NCBI GenBank assembly: GCA_934255105.1
Contig: CAKQNH010000265.1
Location: forward strand, 1 to 6,649
DNA: 6,649 nucleotides
Direction: 5' to 3'
DNA from: an uncultured Pirellulaceae bacterium
GTDB lineage: Bacteria > Planctomycetota > Planctomycetia > Pirellulales > Pirellulaceae
The notes under the pieces are model-generated. The model was not told the DNA's origin. It worked only from the letters and a program-made list of their open reading frames with translations, and did no database searches. This document shows, in pieces, positions 1 to 6,649 of this stretch (positions within the stretch are counted from its first letter, which is position 1; every line of letters begins with the position of its first letter). Made by a program: the position numbers and the translations under genes.

Positions 1-711
1 CCGCGCACCTGGGTCTAGCCGCCGGTGGGAGAAGACGCTGGGACGAGTCAGCACCTGGATCATCCGCTGGCTATCCTCGTCGCGGAAAGCGAACTGGCAG
101 GAGAAGTCTTTCAATTTCTTTAACGGCTTCGTCTTTTTTCCCCAGTAAGCGCACCCTTGTGGCGTGCGATGGCTGGTCACTTTATCGAACAACGCCTGCA
201 TCTGTTCGTGCAACCATTGATCTTTTGGATTGTCGACACTGACCGCCAAATAGCCGCCGATCGCCAAGCGTTGATGGGCTTGCTGCATCAATTCGCGAGT
301 CATTTCGACCTCGCCGCGGCGCAGGACGGGCATGGCGATCAAGTCGAAGTGGAAGCCATCAGGAGTTTCACTTTTGGGGGTCGCGACATCCAAAGCCTCG
401 GCGACTTCCCCTATGTCGTGTTCGCTGTCTGGCAAGTCGCTGCCGCACAACACGTGGACTCCCTCGGCACAGACGGCATTAGCGGCTGCGGCATCATGCA
501 AATCGACGTACCAAGCCGCGACGTACGGCATACCACGCACGGCAACAAGGTGATCTGCCAACTGGGCACGCCCCGGTGAGACCACTAAGCCGCGGAGGCC
601 GCCCCAGTCTGGCAAGCAGTCGATCAACAGTTGCTCAGCGGGGAGTGGCGGCAAAGGCTGCAAAGGGGCCGAGGGGGCCAAATGGGGCGTCTGGGCGTCG
701 GGTTGACTCAA
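1..711 (-). CDS. RsmC/RlmG-like rRNA (guanine-N2) methyltransferase, N-terminal part (runs off the left edge)
   Basis: An open frame reads without a stop from a TTG at 711-709 to the window edge (237 codons). An in-frame TAG lies four codons upstream of the TTG, and no ATG or GTG lies between them. AAGG, 9 nt before the TTG, supports this start. Residues about 28-165 look like the degenerate N-terminal domain of the two-domain RsmC/RlmG family: a GLVVSPGRA strand, then FDLIAMPVLRRGEVE, then a helix ending in the LAIGGYLAVS strand. Next comes a basic stretch, KKTKPLKKLKDF (about 192-203). The visible part ends in VFSHRRLDPGAR (226-237), which matches the motif opening the catalytic MTS domain (VFSRDGLDVGS in E. 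coli RsmC, from memory). The SAM-binding loop and the NPPF catalytic motif would lie beyond the edge. Family members methylate guanine N2 in 16S or 23S rRNA using S-adenosylmethionine in the cytoplasm; the exact target here cannot be assigned. The family call is fairly secure. Confidence 0.82.
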   Translation of the reverse strand, partial: MSQPDAQTPHLAPSAPLQPLPPLPAEQLLIDCLPDWGGLRGLVVSPGRAQLADHLVAVRGMPYVAAWYVDLHDAAAANAVCAEGVHVLCGSDLPDSEHDIGEVAEALDVATPKSETPDGFHFDLIAMPVLRRGEVEMTRELMQQAHQRLAIGGYLAVSVDNPKDQWLHEQMQALFDKVTSHRTPQGCAYWGKKTKPLKKLKDFSCQFAFRDEDSQRMIQVLTRPSVFSHRRLDPGAR

Positions 712-718
712 TGTTCGG

Positions 719-724
719 CACCTT
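719..724 (-). promoter_or_regulatory. Ribosome binding site supporting the TTG start of the methyltransferase gene
   Basis: Read on the minus strand, AAGGTG ends 7 nt before the TTG start at 711; its AAGG core is 9 nt away. Because an in-frame TAG lies just upstream and no ATG is available nearby, this site is the main support for a TTG start. Confidence 0.5.
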
Positions 725-755
725 GGCTAATTGACGGAAACATCTGTAGTCCCCT

Positions 756-783
756 ATTTCATGCGAAAAGTGGAATTAGTCAA
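756..783 (-). promoter_or_regulatory. Possible sigma70-type promoter for the methyltransferase gene
   Basis: On the minus strand, TTGACT (783-778) is followed after 16 bp by TGAAAT (761-756). These match the -35 and -10 consensus at 5/6 and 4/6 positions. Transcription would start near 748, giving a leader of roughly 35-40 nt before the TTG. This is a by-eye match only, and promoter consensus in the presumed host group may differ. Confidence 0.28.
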
Positions 784-809
784 CCGCCGTTGCAACCCGA
801 CGACCGCTG

Positions 810-815
810 TACAAT
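810..815 (+). promoter_or_regulatory. Possible -10 element for the large plus-strand gene
   Basis: TACAAT matches the -10 consensus at 5 of 6 positions. The nearest -35-like hexamer, TTGCAA at 790-795, is only 14 bp away, which is shorter than normal. Use of this site would leave a 5' leader of about 150 nt that includes the dyad at 922-953. Weak evidence. Confidence 0.2.
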
Positions 816-921
816 TTAACACCCATCCTAGACCCTTTGCAACGCAAACCATACGATTGATGGCACAGGATTCGATGCCGCAACCAAGCAAGCAATAGGT
901 CGTCGCCAATCCTTCCGGCCC

Positions 922-953
922 CCTCTAGCGGCAAAGCTTTACTTCTCTAGAGG
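922..953. repeat. Nested dyad symmetry upstream of the large gene
   Basis: CCTCTAG (922-928) and CTAGAGG (947-953) form a perfect 7-bp inverted repeat with an 18-nt gap. Inside the gap lies the palindrome AAAGCTTT (933-940), centred within 1 bp of the outer dyad. In RNA the outer arms could form a hairpin that pairs the purine-rich AGAGG at 949-953. In DNA it could be an operator-like site. The structure ends 18 nt before the GTG at 972. No function can be assigned from sequence alone. Confidence 0.4.
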
Positions 954-971
954 AATTGCTCCATCAGGTAA

Positions 972-3900
972 GTGTGTGTGGAAGAACGTAGCAGCGACCC
1001 CAAAGACAGGTTGACTGAAGATTTGCGCCAAGTTTTGGGCTGGCTCAACTTTTCGTCTGGCAAGATCGACCTCAAGACGCTGGCGGCACTCAACCGCCTG
1101 TATGCTCAAGCGATCCCTGCGGGCCCCTATGAGGGGCTGCCCGCATGGCTGCAGATCCAGCAATGGCTGCAGGATGAGCTGGCTCGCCTGGCTGAGACCA
1201 ACCCAGGCTTTTCCGACTGTGAACAGGCGGCAGCTCTGATGGAGATGGTGTGGCTTAACTTCCTGCCTGCCTATCTCGATTTCCACCGCGACCTGCTGTT
1301 CCATCAAGAGCCCGAAGCGCTGATCAATGGCTTCTTTCTGGGGCGCGCCATGGAGGCCGTCTTGACCCAAGGGGGGCCGTGGACAGAGGCCGAGCGGATC
1401 GTTCCAGCCGCTATTGCCCAGCTTAATGACTTCGTGGGGCATCGGCCAGTAGCGGTGCTCGAAGGCCGACGTCTGGAGCCCTACGCCCATGAATGGCTGC
1501 GTCCGCTACCGATCTACGTCCGGGGTATTGGTGCCACGGCGGGATTGTACGAAGCGGTAGTGGTCCGCTGTATGGAAATCCTGGAGCAGACCGAGCCCGA
1601 TATTTTGCGACGCGCCAGCTTTGACCTGTCCTTGTTGGAAGAGCTCGCCCTCGACCCACGGGCATATGATTTCGACCATCCGGTCAATCAGCGTCCCAAC
1701 TATCACTTCGGCCAGTGGGATCCGCACCGCATTGACAACAGTGGCAACTACCGCCGCTTCGTAGTTCAACAGGTAACGCTGGACGCATTGCTGGCGCGTG
1801 TACACGAAGCCTCCAATCTCCCACAGGAAGAACTGCTGACCGAAGCTGCGGCCGTCCTGGCGGGTACGATACTCATGGCCTCGGGCATTAGCGGGGGCGG
1901 CCCTGGAGCATTTGCTTCCACGATGACGCTGGTCAGTCTACTCGGACCGATTGCAGAATATCGCGATCAATTTTACGAACAACTGTTGGAGCGCATGAGT
2001 GGCCCGCATTTGGCGCGTCTCTTGGAAGAGCAAAAGCTGCGTCGGCAACCCTTCGGCGGCGCGCGCCAGCACCTCAATACCCATTTGGCAAAACTCCGCG
2101 CCAGTCAGCTCGAGCATGTGCAACTGGCGCGTCTCTTTGCGCGGATGGGCAATGCGGCGGCGGCCAAGGAGCAGTCGGACTTTGTCCCGGTTCCCTCAGC
2201 TCGGATTGTGTCGCGCATCGATTGCCTGATCACTGCCGGCGACCACTTCCTACAAGTTGGCAAGCTGGATGAAGCGGTTGAGATCTCGCCCCAAGTGATC
2301 GACCTGGTGCATCGCGGTATTGAGTGCGGTGCGATCGTCGACCCGTGGAATATTTTGGGATTCGCTGGCAACTTCTCGCGCTTCGAAGGTCCCGATGCAT
2401 CGGTCCACGATCATCGCGTAGAGGATTTGGTGCAGTTGATGGAGTTTGTCTTCGCCATGCAATCGCGGATATGGCGCGAAGCTTCCGCAGCCGGCCGAAA
2501 TGATCTCTGCCAACAGATCGAAGGCCAACTGCGTGGGGCTGCCGAGTGGTGGCGACAGTTTGCTGCGCACACCGTGGGCGACTTGGAAGCTACCGACCCA
2601 CAGGAAACCGTTCAATCGGCCGTGCTGGTGTCAAAAGCCTTGGCGCTGTGGCACGCCGGGGGTGCGGCCGCTGGTGACATCAAATTCTGGGCACCTCATG
2701 CTGAACTGTTTGACTCCCCCAAGGCTTATGCACTGGTAGTCGAATCGCTGCTGGAACGCCATGACTTTGTCGCTTCGATGGCCCTGCTGGTCCACTGGTT
2801 GGGGCAAGCCGATCGAGTTGGCCTGCAAAAAGGGGACGATTCATTTTCTGGACTGGCCCGCCGCTGGCTGCAGCACTTTGAGCATCAGTTGCAAACTGGC
2901 CCAGCCGAAGCGCGATTGGACTGGAATGTGGCCCAGAAGTTCTTTGACTACCTGGAAGCCAACGCGGATCACTACTGGCACGCCCCCGAATTTAGCTTGG
3001 GGCGAACTGGACGGCGGGCGGGCAATTCGCCGCGCAAGCCGGACACCGAACTGTTGGGCGGAGACGACTTCGATGCGAACCAGGACGACGATCATGAAGA
3101 GGGAGGCGTGTTTGATGCGGCCTACGAAGGCGTGGTCTACAGCGATACGACCGACGATGGCACAGAGAGTTCGGTTCCCGAGGAGGGTGGTGCTGAAAGC
3201 GACAGCGAATTGCTGGATGAATCCATTCGCTTAAATCAACATCTGACTTTTTTGACCGCTTTGGCACAGATGTGGAAGGGGGCCGCGCTCAGTCGACACC
3301 TCCACGCTGAAATCTCCTCGGGCGATGCCGCTGGACAAGCTCGCTTGCAGGCCATGGAGCACTGGGCCGACCAAGCGGCCGCCAATCGCCGGGGGCTCTT
3401 AACACTGATGCAAGATGTGGCCGCCTACCGGATCGCCAAGTGTGGACCAGATCACGATGCGATGAGTCGCTACGATCGCCAGCGTTTGATAAAAGAATCG
3501 CTACTGGAACGCATCATCGCAGCGGCTGTAGAGACGGCCGATGCGCGGCGATTGCTGCTCTCCAATCTGGCCGCCGCCAATGGCACGATAGAATCGATTG
3601 GCAAGGAGCTGGATGGAATCCCGGAAGACGATCGGATCGCGATCGAGATCTTGGGGAATTTGCTATACGGCCATCCCACAGCCATCGATGAAACCTTCCC
3701 GCGATTGTTGGCCGCGCTGCGATCCAAAAAACTGCTCTACATTCCATTAGCTCGCGGCGGCGATCCGGCGCAGATCTACAGCGTCCGTCTGCGACGCCGC
3801 GTGCTGTCGCACCTATTGGCCTGGCTCCCCCGCCAGGGACTGTTCTACCAAGCTTGCCATCTACTCGAGACGTGCCGCTTCATGGAGCATCACAATCCCA

Positions 3901-5186
3901 TTGGGCCGGGAGCAGTCACCGAGTTCGACGACCTGTTCAAACTCAGCTTCGTCGCGATGGTCCGCTCTGTGGTGCAGAATGCGATCAACTGGCGCGTCGA
4001 CGAATTGCGACTGAGCGATCAGGCCAACCCGTCAGCCCCAGCCACCAAAGCGAAGAGCTCGGGCAAGCAACGCAAAATCACCAGCTATCGCCCCAAGTCG
4101 ACGCGGCGCCTGACGGCTGAAGAGTTGAAGCCAGTCGACCTGGACGTCCATGATGGAGAGTCGCTCGGCGAACTCGAACCCAACAGCGATGAGCTCATCG
4201 CCGTGCTCGAACAACTGACCGAAGTCATGCTCGGCAGTTGGCTATCGCACAGCCGCACCCTGCGATTGAGCGTACTAGAAACCGTCGATAACAGCCAGCA
4301 CTGGAATCGGTTGGTCGAATTCATCCAACGCTACGGCGGAGCGATTTTCACGCAGTCTTTTCTGCGGCTGGGGAATGTCCGCGCTATCCTACATCAGGGA
4401 GTTGGCCATTGGCTGGACAAGGTCGTTGAAGAGGGTGGCGATGAGCTGGAAGATCTATTTTTAGCCATCGACGAAGGTGCCATTGAGCGCAGTCATGTCG
4501 AGAAAATGCTCAACGTGGTGCTCGAGGCGATCATCGATCACTACAGCGAATATCGCGACTACAACAGCACGACCACTCAGTCGGACCGCGGCGAGATGCT
4601 GTATATGTTGCTGGATTTCCTGCGTTTGCGAGTGCGCTACGATCGGGTGTCTTGGAATCTCAAGCCGATTTACTGGACACATGAAGTATTGGTCCGGGCG
4701 GGTTGCCACCAGACGGCTCAGCAATGGCGGCGGGCGTTGTCCGAACGCATCGGCCGTGAGAGCGAGATGTACTTGCAGCACCTGCAAGACCTGCAGCAAA
4801 AATACGCCATGCGCATGCCCACGGTGGCCGACCGCCTGCACGAACGATTTACTCGCCCCATGACCGTCGATCGCATGCGGGCACTGGTCGGTCCCGCCGT
4901 ACGCCAGTTTCGCGCAAGCGGCGAGTCCTCGCAGATTTTCGATTTGCTAATCGACGAATGCAAGCTGATGATGGAGCAACCCACGGGCGTTGGACTAGAC
5001 ATTCCACAGTGGCTCAGCGCCTTGGAAGATGAAGTCGATAGCGTGCTAGAAAATCAAACCGGATTTTTCCAAAAGCCACGCTACGATAACGCCGTCGCTT
5101 TCCATGGCGTGTCCAGTGAGCAGATTGTCGAGCAATTATCTGCGGTTGCTAAGGATATTAAAACACTCAACCTCGGCGAGGCGTAG
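972..5186 (+). CDS. Very large conserved-looking hypothetical protein, predicted helical and cytoplasmic, 1404 aa
   Basis: I do not recognise this protein. The frame opens at GTG 972, immediately after an in-frame TAA (969-971). A second GTG at 978 is 9 nt from AGG (966-968) and is an equally plausible start. There is no signal peptide or convincing membrane segment. Visible parts: a helical N-terminal region with Trp/Pro-rich motifs, including HPVNQRPNYHFGQWDPH (236-252) and DNSGNYRRF (255-263); a hydrophobic Gly-rich stretch (about 289-325, with ASGISGGGPGAF); a TPR-like stretch around 380-445 (ARLFARMGNAAAAKE, AGDHFLQVGKLDEAVEI); a strongly acidic low-complexity linker (about 695-748); helices with HNPIGPGAVTEFDDLF (974-989); a basic linker (about 1025-1052, KQRKITSYRPKSTRR); and a helical C-terminal region (about 1060-1375). 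I found no nucleotide-binding, protease, kinase or nuclease motif by eye. A scaffold or protein-interaction role is only an inference from the helical architecture. The gene is divergent from the methyltransferase and is followed by palindromic repeats, suggesting its own transcription unit. Confidence 0.9.
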   Translation: MCVEERSSDPKDRLTEDLRQVLGWLNFSSGKIDLKTLAALNRLYAQAIPAGPYEGLPAWLQIQQWLQDELARLAETNPGFSDCEQAAALMEMVWLNFLPAYLDFHRDLLFHQEPEALINGFFLGRAMEAVLTQGGPWTEAERIVPAAIAQLNDFVGHRPVAVLEGRRLEPYAHEWLRPLPIYVRGIGATAGLYEAVVVRCMEILEQTEPDILRRASFDLSLLEELALDPRAYDFDHPVNQRPNYHFGQWDPHRIDNSGNYRRFVVQQVTLDALLARVHEASNLPQEELLTEAAAVLAGTILMASGISGGGPGAFASTMTLVSLLGPIAEYRDQFYEQLLERMSGPHLARLLEEQKLRRQPFGGARQHLNTHLAKLRASQLEHVQLARLFARMGNAAAAKEQSDFVPVPSARIVSRIDCLITAGDHFLQVGKLDEAVEISPQVIDLVHRGIECGAIVDPWNILGFAGNFSRFEGPDASVHDHRVEDLVQLMEFVFAMQSRIWREASAAGRNDLCQQIEGQLRGAAEWWRQFAAHTVGDLEATDPQETVQSAVLVSKALALWHAGGAAAGDIKFWAPHAELFDSPKAYALVVESLLERHDFVASMALLVHWLGQADRVGLQKGDDSFSGLARRWLQHFEHQLQTGPAEARLDWNVAQKFFDYLEANADHYWHAPEFSLGRTGRRAGNSPRKPDTELLGGDDFDANQDDDHEEGGVFDAAYEGVVYSDTTDDGTESSVPEEGGAESDSELLDESIRLNQHLTFLTALAQMWKGAALSRHLHAEISSGDAAGQARLQAMEHWADQAAANRRGLLTLMQDVAAYRIAKCGPDHDAMSRYDRQRLIKESLLERIIAAAVETADARRLLLSNLAAANGTIESIGKELDGIPEDDRIAIEILGNLLYGHPTAIDETFPRLLAALRSKKLLYIPLARGGDPAQIYSVRLRRRVLSHLLAWLPRQGLFYQACHLLETCRFMEHHNPIGPGAVTEFDDLFKLSFVAMVRSVVQNAINWRVDELRLSDQANPSAPATKAKSSGKQRKITSYRPKSTRRLTAEELKPVDLDVHDGESLGELEPNSDELIAVLEQLTEVMLGSWLSHSRTLRLSVLETVDNSQHWNRLVEFIQRYGGAIFTQSFLRLGNVRAILHQGVGHWLDKVVEEGGDELEDLFLAIDEGAIERSHVEKMLNVVLEAIIDHYSEYRDYNSTTTQSDRGEMLYMLLDFLRLRVRYDRVSWNLKPIYWTHEVLVRAGCHQTAQQWRRALSERIGRESEMYLQHLQDLQQKYAMRMPTVADRLHERFTRPMTVDRMRALVGPAVRQFRASGESSQIFDLLIDECKLMMEQPTGVGLDIPQWLSALEDEVDSVLENQTGFFQKPRYDNAVAFHGVSSEQIVEQLSAVAKDIKTLNLGEA

Positions 5187-5236
5187 CATCAGTAGAAAAA
5201 TAACTGTCGCAACTTTGGCTGCGGTAACGCGTATTA

Positions 5237-5284
5237 GTGGCGAAGCCACGTCAGCATGTAGCCGTGGGTGTCAACCCACGGATT
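5237..5284 (+). repeat. REP-like two-hairpin palindromic unit, copy 1
   Basis: In order: a small hairpin GTGGC-GAA-GCCAC (5237-5249), an 8-nt spacer GTCAGCAT (5250-5257), GTAG (5258-5261), and a perfect 8-bp hairpin CCGTGGGT-GTCA-ACCCACGG (5262-5281), followed by ATT. GTAG directly 5' of a hairpin is the arrangement known for REP elements recognised by RAYT (TnpA-REP) Y1 nucleases. The hairpin lies 76 nt after the stop of the large gene and could also protect or end its transcript, but no U-tract follows. The structure is certain from the sequence; assignment to REP is inference. Confidence 0.65.
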
Positions 5285-5307
5285 AGTTGCAGTATAGGTC
5301 GATTAGC

Positions 5308-5355
5308 GATCTGCGGGCTGACGCCCGCAGCTACGTGCTGTCACCGCTTCGCGGT
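5308..5355 (-). repeat. REP-like two-hairpin palindromic unit, copy 2 (inverted)
   Basis: Read on the minus strand, it has the same order and spacing as copy 1: hairpin ACCGC-GAA-GCGGT (5355-5343), 8-nt spacer GACAGCAC, GTAG (5334-5331), perfect 8-bp hairpin CTGCGGGC-GTCA-GCCCGCAG (5330-5311), then ATC. Both loops and the GTAG are identical to copy 1. The stems differ at three of five and three of eight pairs, and each difference is compensated on the other arm. The two copies face each other tail to tail across 29 nt, as in a BIME pair. Confidence 0.65.
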
Positions 5356-5443
5356 TGCAGTGAAAAGCCCTAGATGCGACAGTAATGTTCCCCCAGATAC
5401 TTAAAGCCCGCAGGGCGGTCTTCACTCACGCACACGGTACCCA

Positions 5444-6649
5444 ATGTCCACACCACAGCCCATCACTACAGTGCAGGCCAACTACTTCGATGTGATCGTG
5501 ATCGGCACTGGCCCCGGCGGTGAAGGTGCCGCCATGCAGGCCGCCAAAGAGGGCAAACGCGTAGCCATCTTCGAACGGCACGCCAGAATCGGCGGTGGCT
5601 GTACCCACTGGGGGACGATCCCCAGCAAGTCGCTACGGTTTTCGATCTATTCGATCATGGAGGCTCTGAACAACCCCATCGTGCAGCAACTGGGCAATCG
5701 CCCCACCCCCTCCTTAGCGCAATTGCGGGAGAGCAGTCGCTCAGTTATCGCCAAACAAGAGGCGATGCGGCAGTCGTTCTACGATCGCAATCAGGTGCCC
5801 ATTTTCCCTGGCCAAGCTAGGTTTGTAGACGCGAACACAATCGAGTTGGAAGACGGAGCGCAGTTCCGCGCAGACCATTTCGTCATCGCCGTCGGCTCGC
5901 GGCCCTATCGACCGCCAGGGGTCGATTTCAGCCACCCGCGCATTTTTGACAGCGACACAATTCTGGAGCTGACCGATCGTCCCAATTCGATCACCGTCTA
6001 TGGCGCGGGAGTCATTGGCTGCGAGTACGCATCGATGTTCCGCAATCTTCGTATCAAAGTCAACTTGGTCAACACGCGCGAAAAGTTGCTCGAGTTTCTG
6101 GACGATGAGATCATCGATGCGTTGTCATATCATCTGCGCGATGAAGGGGTTTTGATTCGCCACAACGAAGCCCTGGAACGCATTGAGGGACAAGCGGACG
6201 GAGTGGTGCTGTATTTGCAGAGCGGCAAGCAGATCAAGACCGACATCTTCCTATGGGCCAACGGCCGCACGGGCAATGTCGATGAGCTGGGACTGGATAA
6301 CATCGGGATCGTTCCGAACTCGCGTGGCCAATTGGAGGTTAATGCGGAGGGGCAGACCAGCATTCCGCACATCTACGCGGTCGGTGATGTCATCGGCTAC
6401 CCAGCTCTGGCCAGCGCTGCCTACATGCAGGGACGCGCCGCCGCCTTGCATCTATCAGGTTGCCTCGACCGCTGCATGGCGCTGAGCGACATTCCAACTG
6501 GGATCTACACCAGCCCTGAGATCAGCAGTGTCGGGCGGACCGAGCGCGAGTTGACCGCCGAGCGGATCCCCTACGAAGTCGGTCACTCGCAATTCAAAAG
6601 TTTGGCCCGCGCACAGATTATGGGGCGCGCCGTAGGCATGCTCAAATTG
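5444..6649 (+). CDS. sthA: Soluble pyridine nucleotide transhydrogenase SthA/UdhA, N-terminal 402 residues (runs off the right edge)
   Basis: SthA is a cytoplasmic FAD flavoprotein that moves hydride between NADPH/NADP+ and NADH/NAD+, usually to drain excess NADPH. The visible protein is close to E. coli SthA along its whole length, as recalled. It has the FAD Rossmann motif [10 protein letters not shown] (21-30) with acidic E44 ending the second strand, and the family signature [13 protein letters not shown] (50-62). In that signature the first redox cysteine (C53) is kept but the second is Thr58, separating it from lipoamide dehydrogenase and glutathione reductase. The NAD(P)-binding motif [11 protein letters not shown] (187-197), the second FAD motif [10 protein letters not shown] around D315, and [16 protein letters not shown] leading into the dimerisation domain are also present. 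About 65-70 C-terminal residues should lie beyond the edge. ATG 5444 is the first start after an in-frame TAA (5402-5404). No clear Shine-Dalgarno site precedes it. Confidence 0.96.
   Translation, partial: MSTPQPITTVQANYFDVIVIGTGPGGEGAAMQAAKEGKRVAIFERHARIGGGCTHWGTIPSKSLRFSIYSIMEALNNPIVQQLGNRPTPSLAQLRESSRSVIAKQEAMRQSFYDRNQVPIFPGQARFVDANTIELEDGAQFRADHFVIAVGSRPYRPPGVDFSHPRIFDSDTILELTDRPNSITVYGAGVIGCEYASMFRNLRIKVNLVNTREKLLEFLDDEIIDALSYHLRDEGVLIRHNEALERIEGQADGVVLYLQSGKQIKTDIFLWANGRTGNVDELGLDNIGIVPNSRGQLEVNAEGQTSIPHIYAVGDVIGYPALASAAYMQGRAAALHLSGCLDRCMALSDIPTGIYTSPEISSVGRTERELTAERIPYEVGHSQFKSLARAQIMGRAVGMLKL

Larger units (their letters stand above)
5187..5443. other. Intergenic region between the large gene and sthA
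   Basis: Besides the two palindromic units it contains an A-rich stretch just after the stop codon (5197-5204), an 8-bp direct repeat GTTGCAGT (5286-5293 and 5354-5361), a direct repeat GATTAG (5281-5286 and 5301-5306), and a weak GCCC-GCA-GGGC dyad (5406-5416). No good sigma70-type promoter was found ahead of sthA; TTGCAG (5355-5360) has no well-spaced -10. No intrinsic terminator with a T-run is visible. Confidence 0.5.

Noticed and set aside
157..579. 140-codon plus-strand open frame
   Set aside because: It is antisense to the methyltransferase frame, which shows clear family motifs; no ribosome binding site or recognisable domain supports it.
761..898. 45-codon plus-strand ORF (ATG to TAG) in the divergent intergenic region
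   Set aside because: There is no Shine-Dalgarno site, the composition is unlike the neighbouring genes, and the ATG overlaps the proposed minus-strand -10. It is probably chance, though a small gene cannot be excluded.
939..1490. 183-codon open frame on the minus strand inside the 5' part of the large gene
   Set aside because: It lies wholly antisense to a long, well-supported coding frame and its translation has no recognisable motif. Such shadows are common in GC-rich genes.
972..5186. Possibility that the large gene is a defence or toxin system component
   Set aside because: No ATPase, nuclease, protease or membrane-pore motif is visible, and neighbours are housekeeping-type genes. The size alone does not support it.
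5104..5286. 60-codon plus-strand ORF spanning the end of the large gene and the first palindrome
   Set aside because: It overlaps the large gene out of frame and its second half is only the palindromic repeat.
5237..5355. CRISPR-like or phage attachment-site interpretation of the intergenic repeats
   Set aside because: There are only two copies, they are inverted, and they differ by compensatory changes. There is no regular spacer pattern, and no cas, integrase or tRNA gene nearby.
5406..5416. Third hairpin GCCC-GCA-GGGC ahead of sthA
   Set aside because: The stem is only 4 bp with mismatches outside it, it lacks GTAG and the GTCA loop, and no T-run follows. It is neither a third repeat unit nor a convincing terminator.
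5444..6649. Alternative call of the right-hand gene as lipoamide dehydrogenase or mercuric reductase
   Set aside because: The second redox cysteine is Thr58 in the [13 protein letters not shown] signature, and the motifs [11 protein letters not shown] and [10 protein letters not shown] match SthA better.

Overview
The window looks like chromosomal DNA from a moderately GC-rich bacterium. My best guess is a member of the Planctomycetota (Pirellulaceae/Rhodopirellula-like). I infer this from the very large orphan helical protein, the GTG and TTG starts, the weak Shine-Dalgarno sites and the intergenic palindromes. No marker gene in the window proves it.

Layout: (1) Positions 1-711, minus strand, hold the N-terminal 237 codons of an RsmC/RlmG-type rRNA guanine-N2 methyltransferase; the rest lies beyond the left edge. 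(2) Positions 712-971 are a divergent intergenic region with a possible minus-strand promoter and a nested dyad symmetry just before the next gene. (3) Positions 972-5186, plus strand, encode a 1404-residue protein of unknown function. It is predicted to be mostly alpha-helical, with a TPR-like stretch, one long acidic linker and one short basic linker. (4) Positions 5187-5443 are intergenic and carry a pair of two-hairpin palindromic units in inverted orientation. The pair resembles a REP/BIME element, with GTAG directly 5' of each main hairpin and compensatory base changes between the two copies. (5) Positions 5444-6649, plus strand, hold the first 402 codons of sthA (udhA), the soluble FAD-dependent pyridine nucleotide transhydrogenase, cut by the right edge.

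The genes do not form an evident pathway. The methyltransferase is divergent from the large gene. The large gene and sthA share a strand but are separated by 257 bp containing the palindromes, so they are probably separate transcription units. The two items most worth a second look are the palindromic pair and the large unrecognised protein. I saw no CRISPR array, tRNA, rRNA, transposase gene or defence system.
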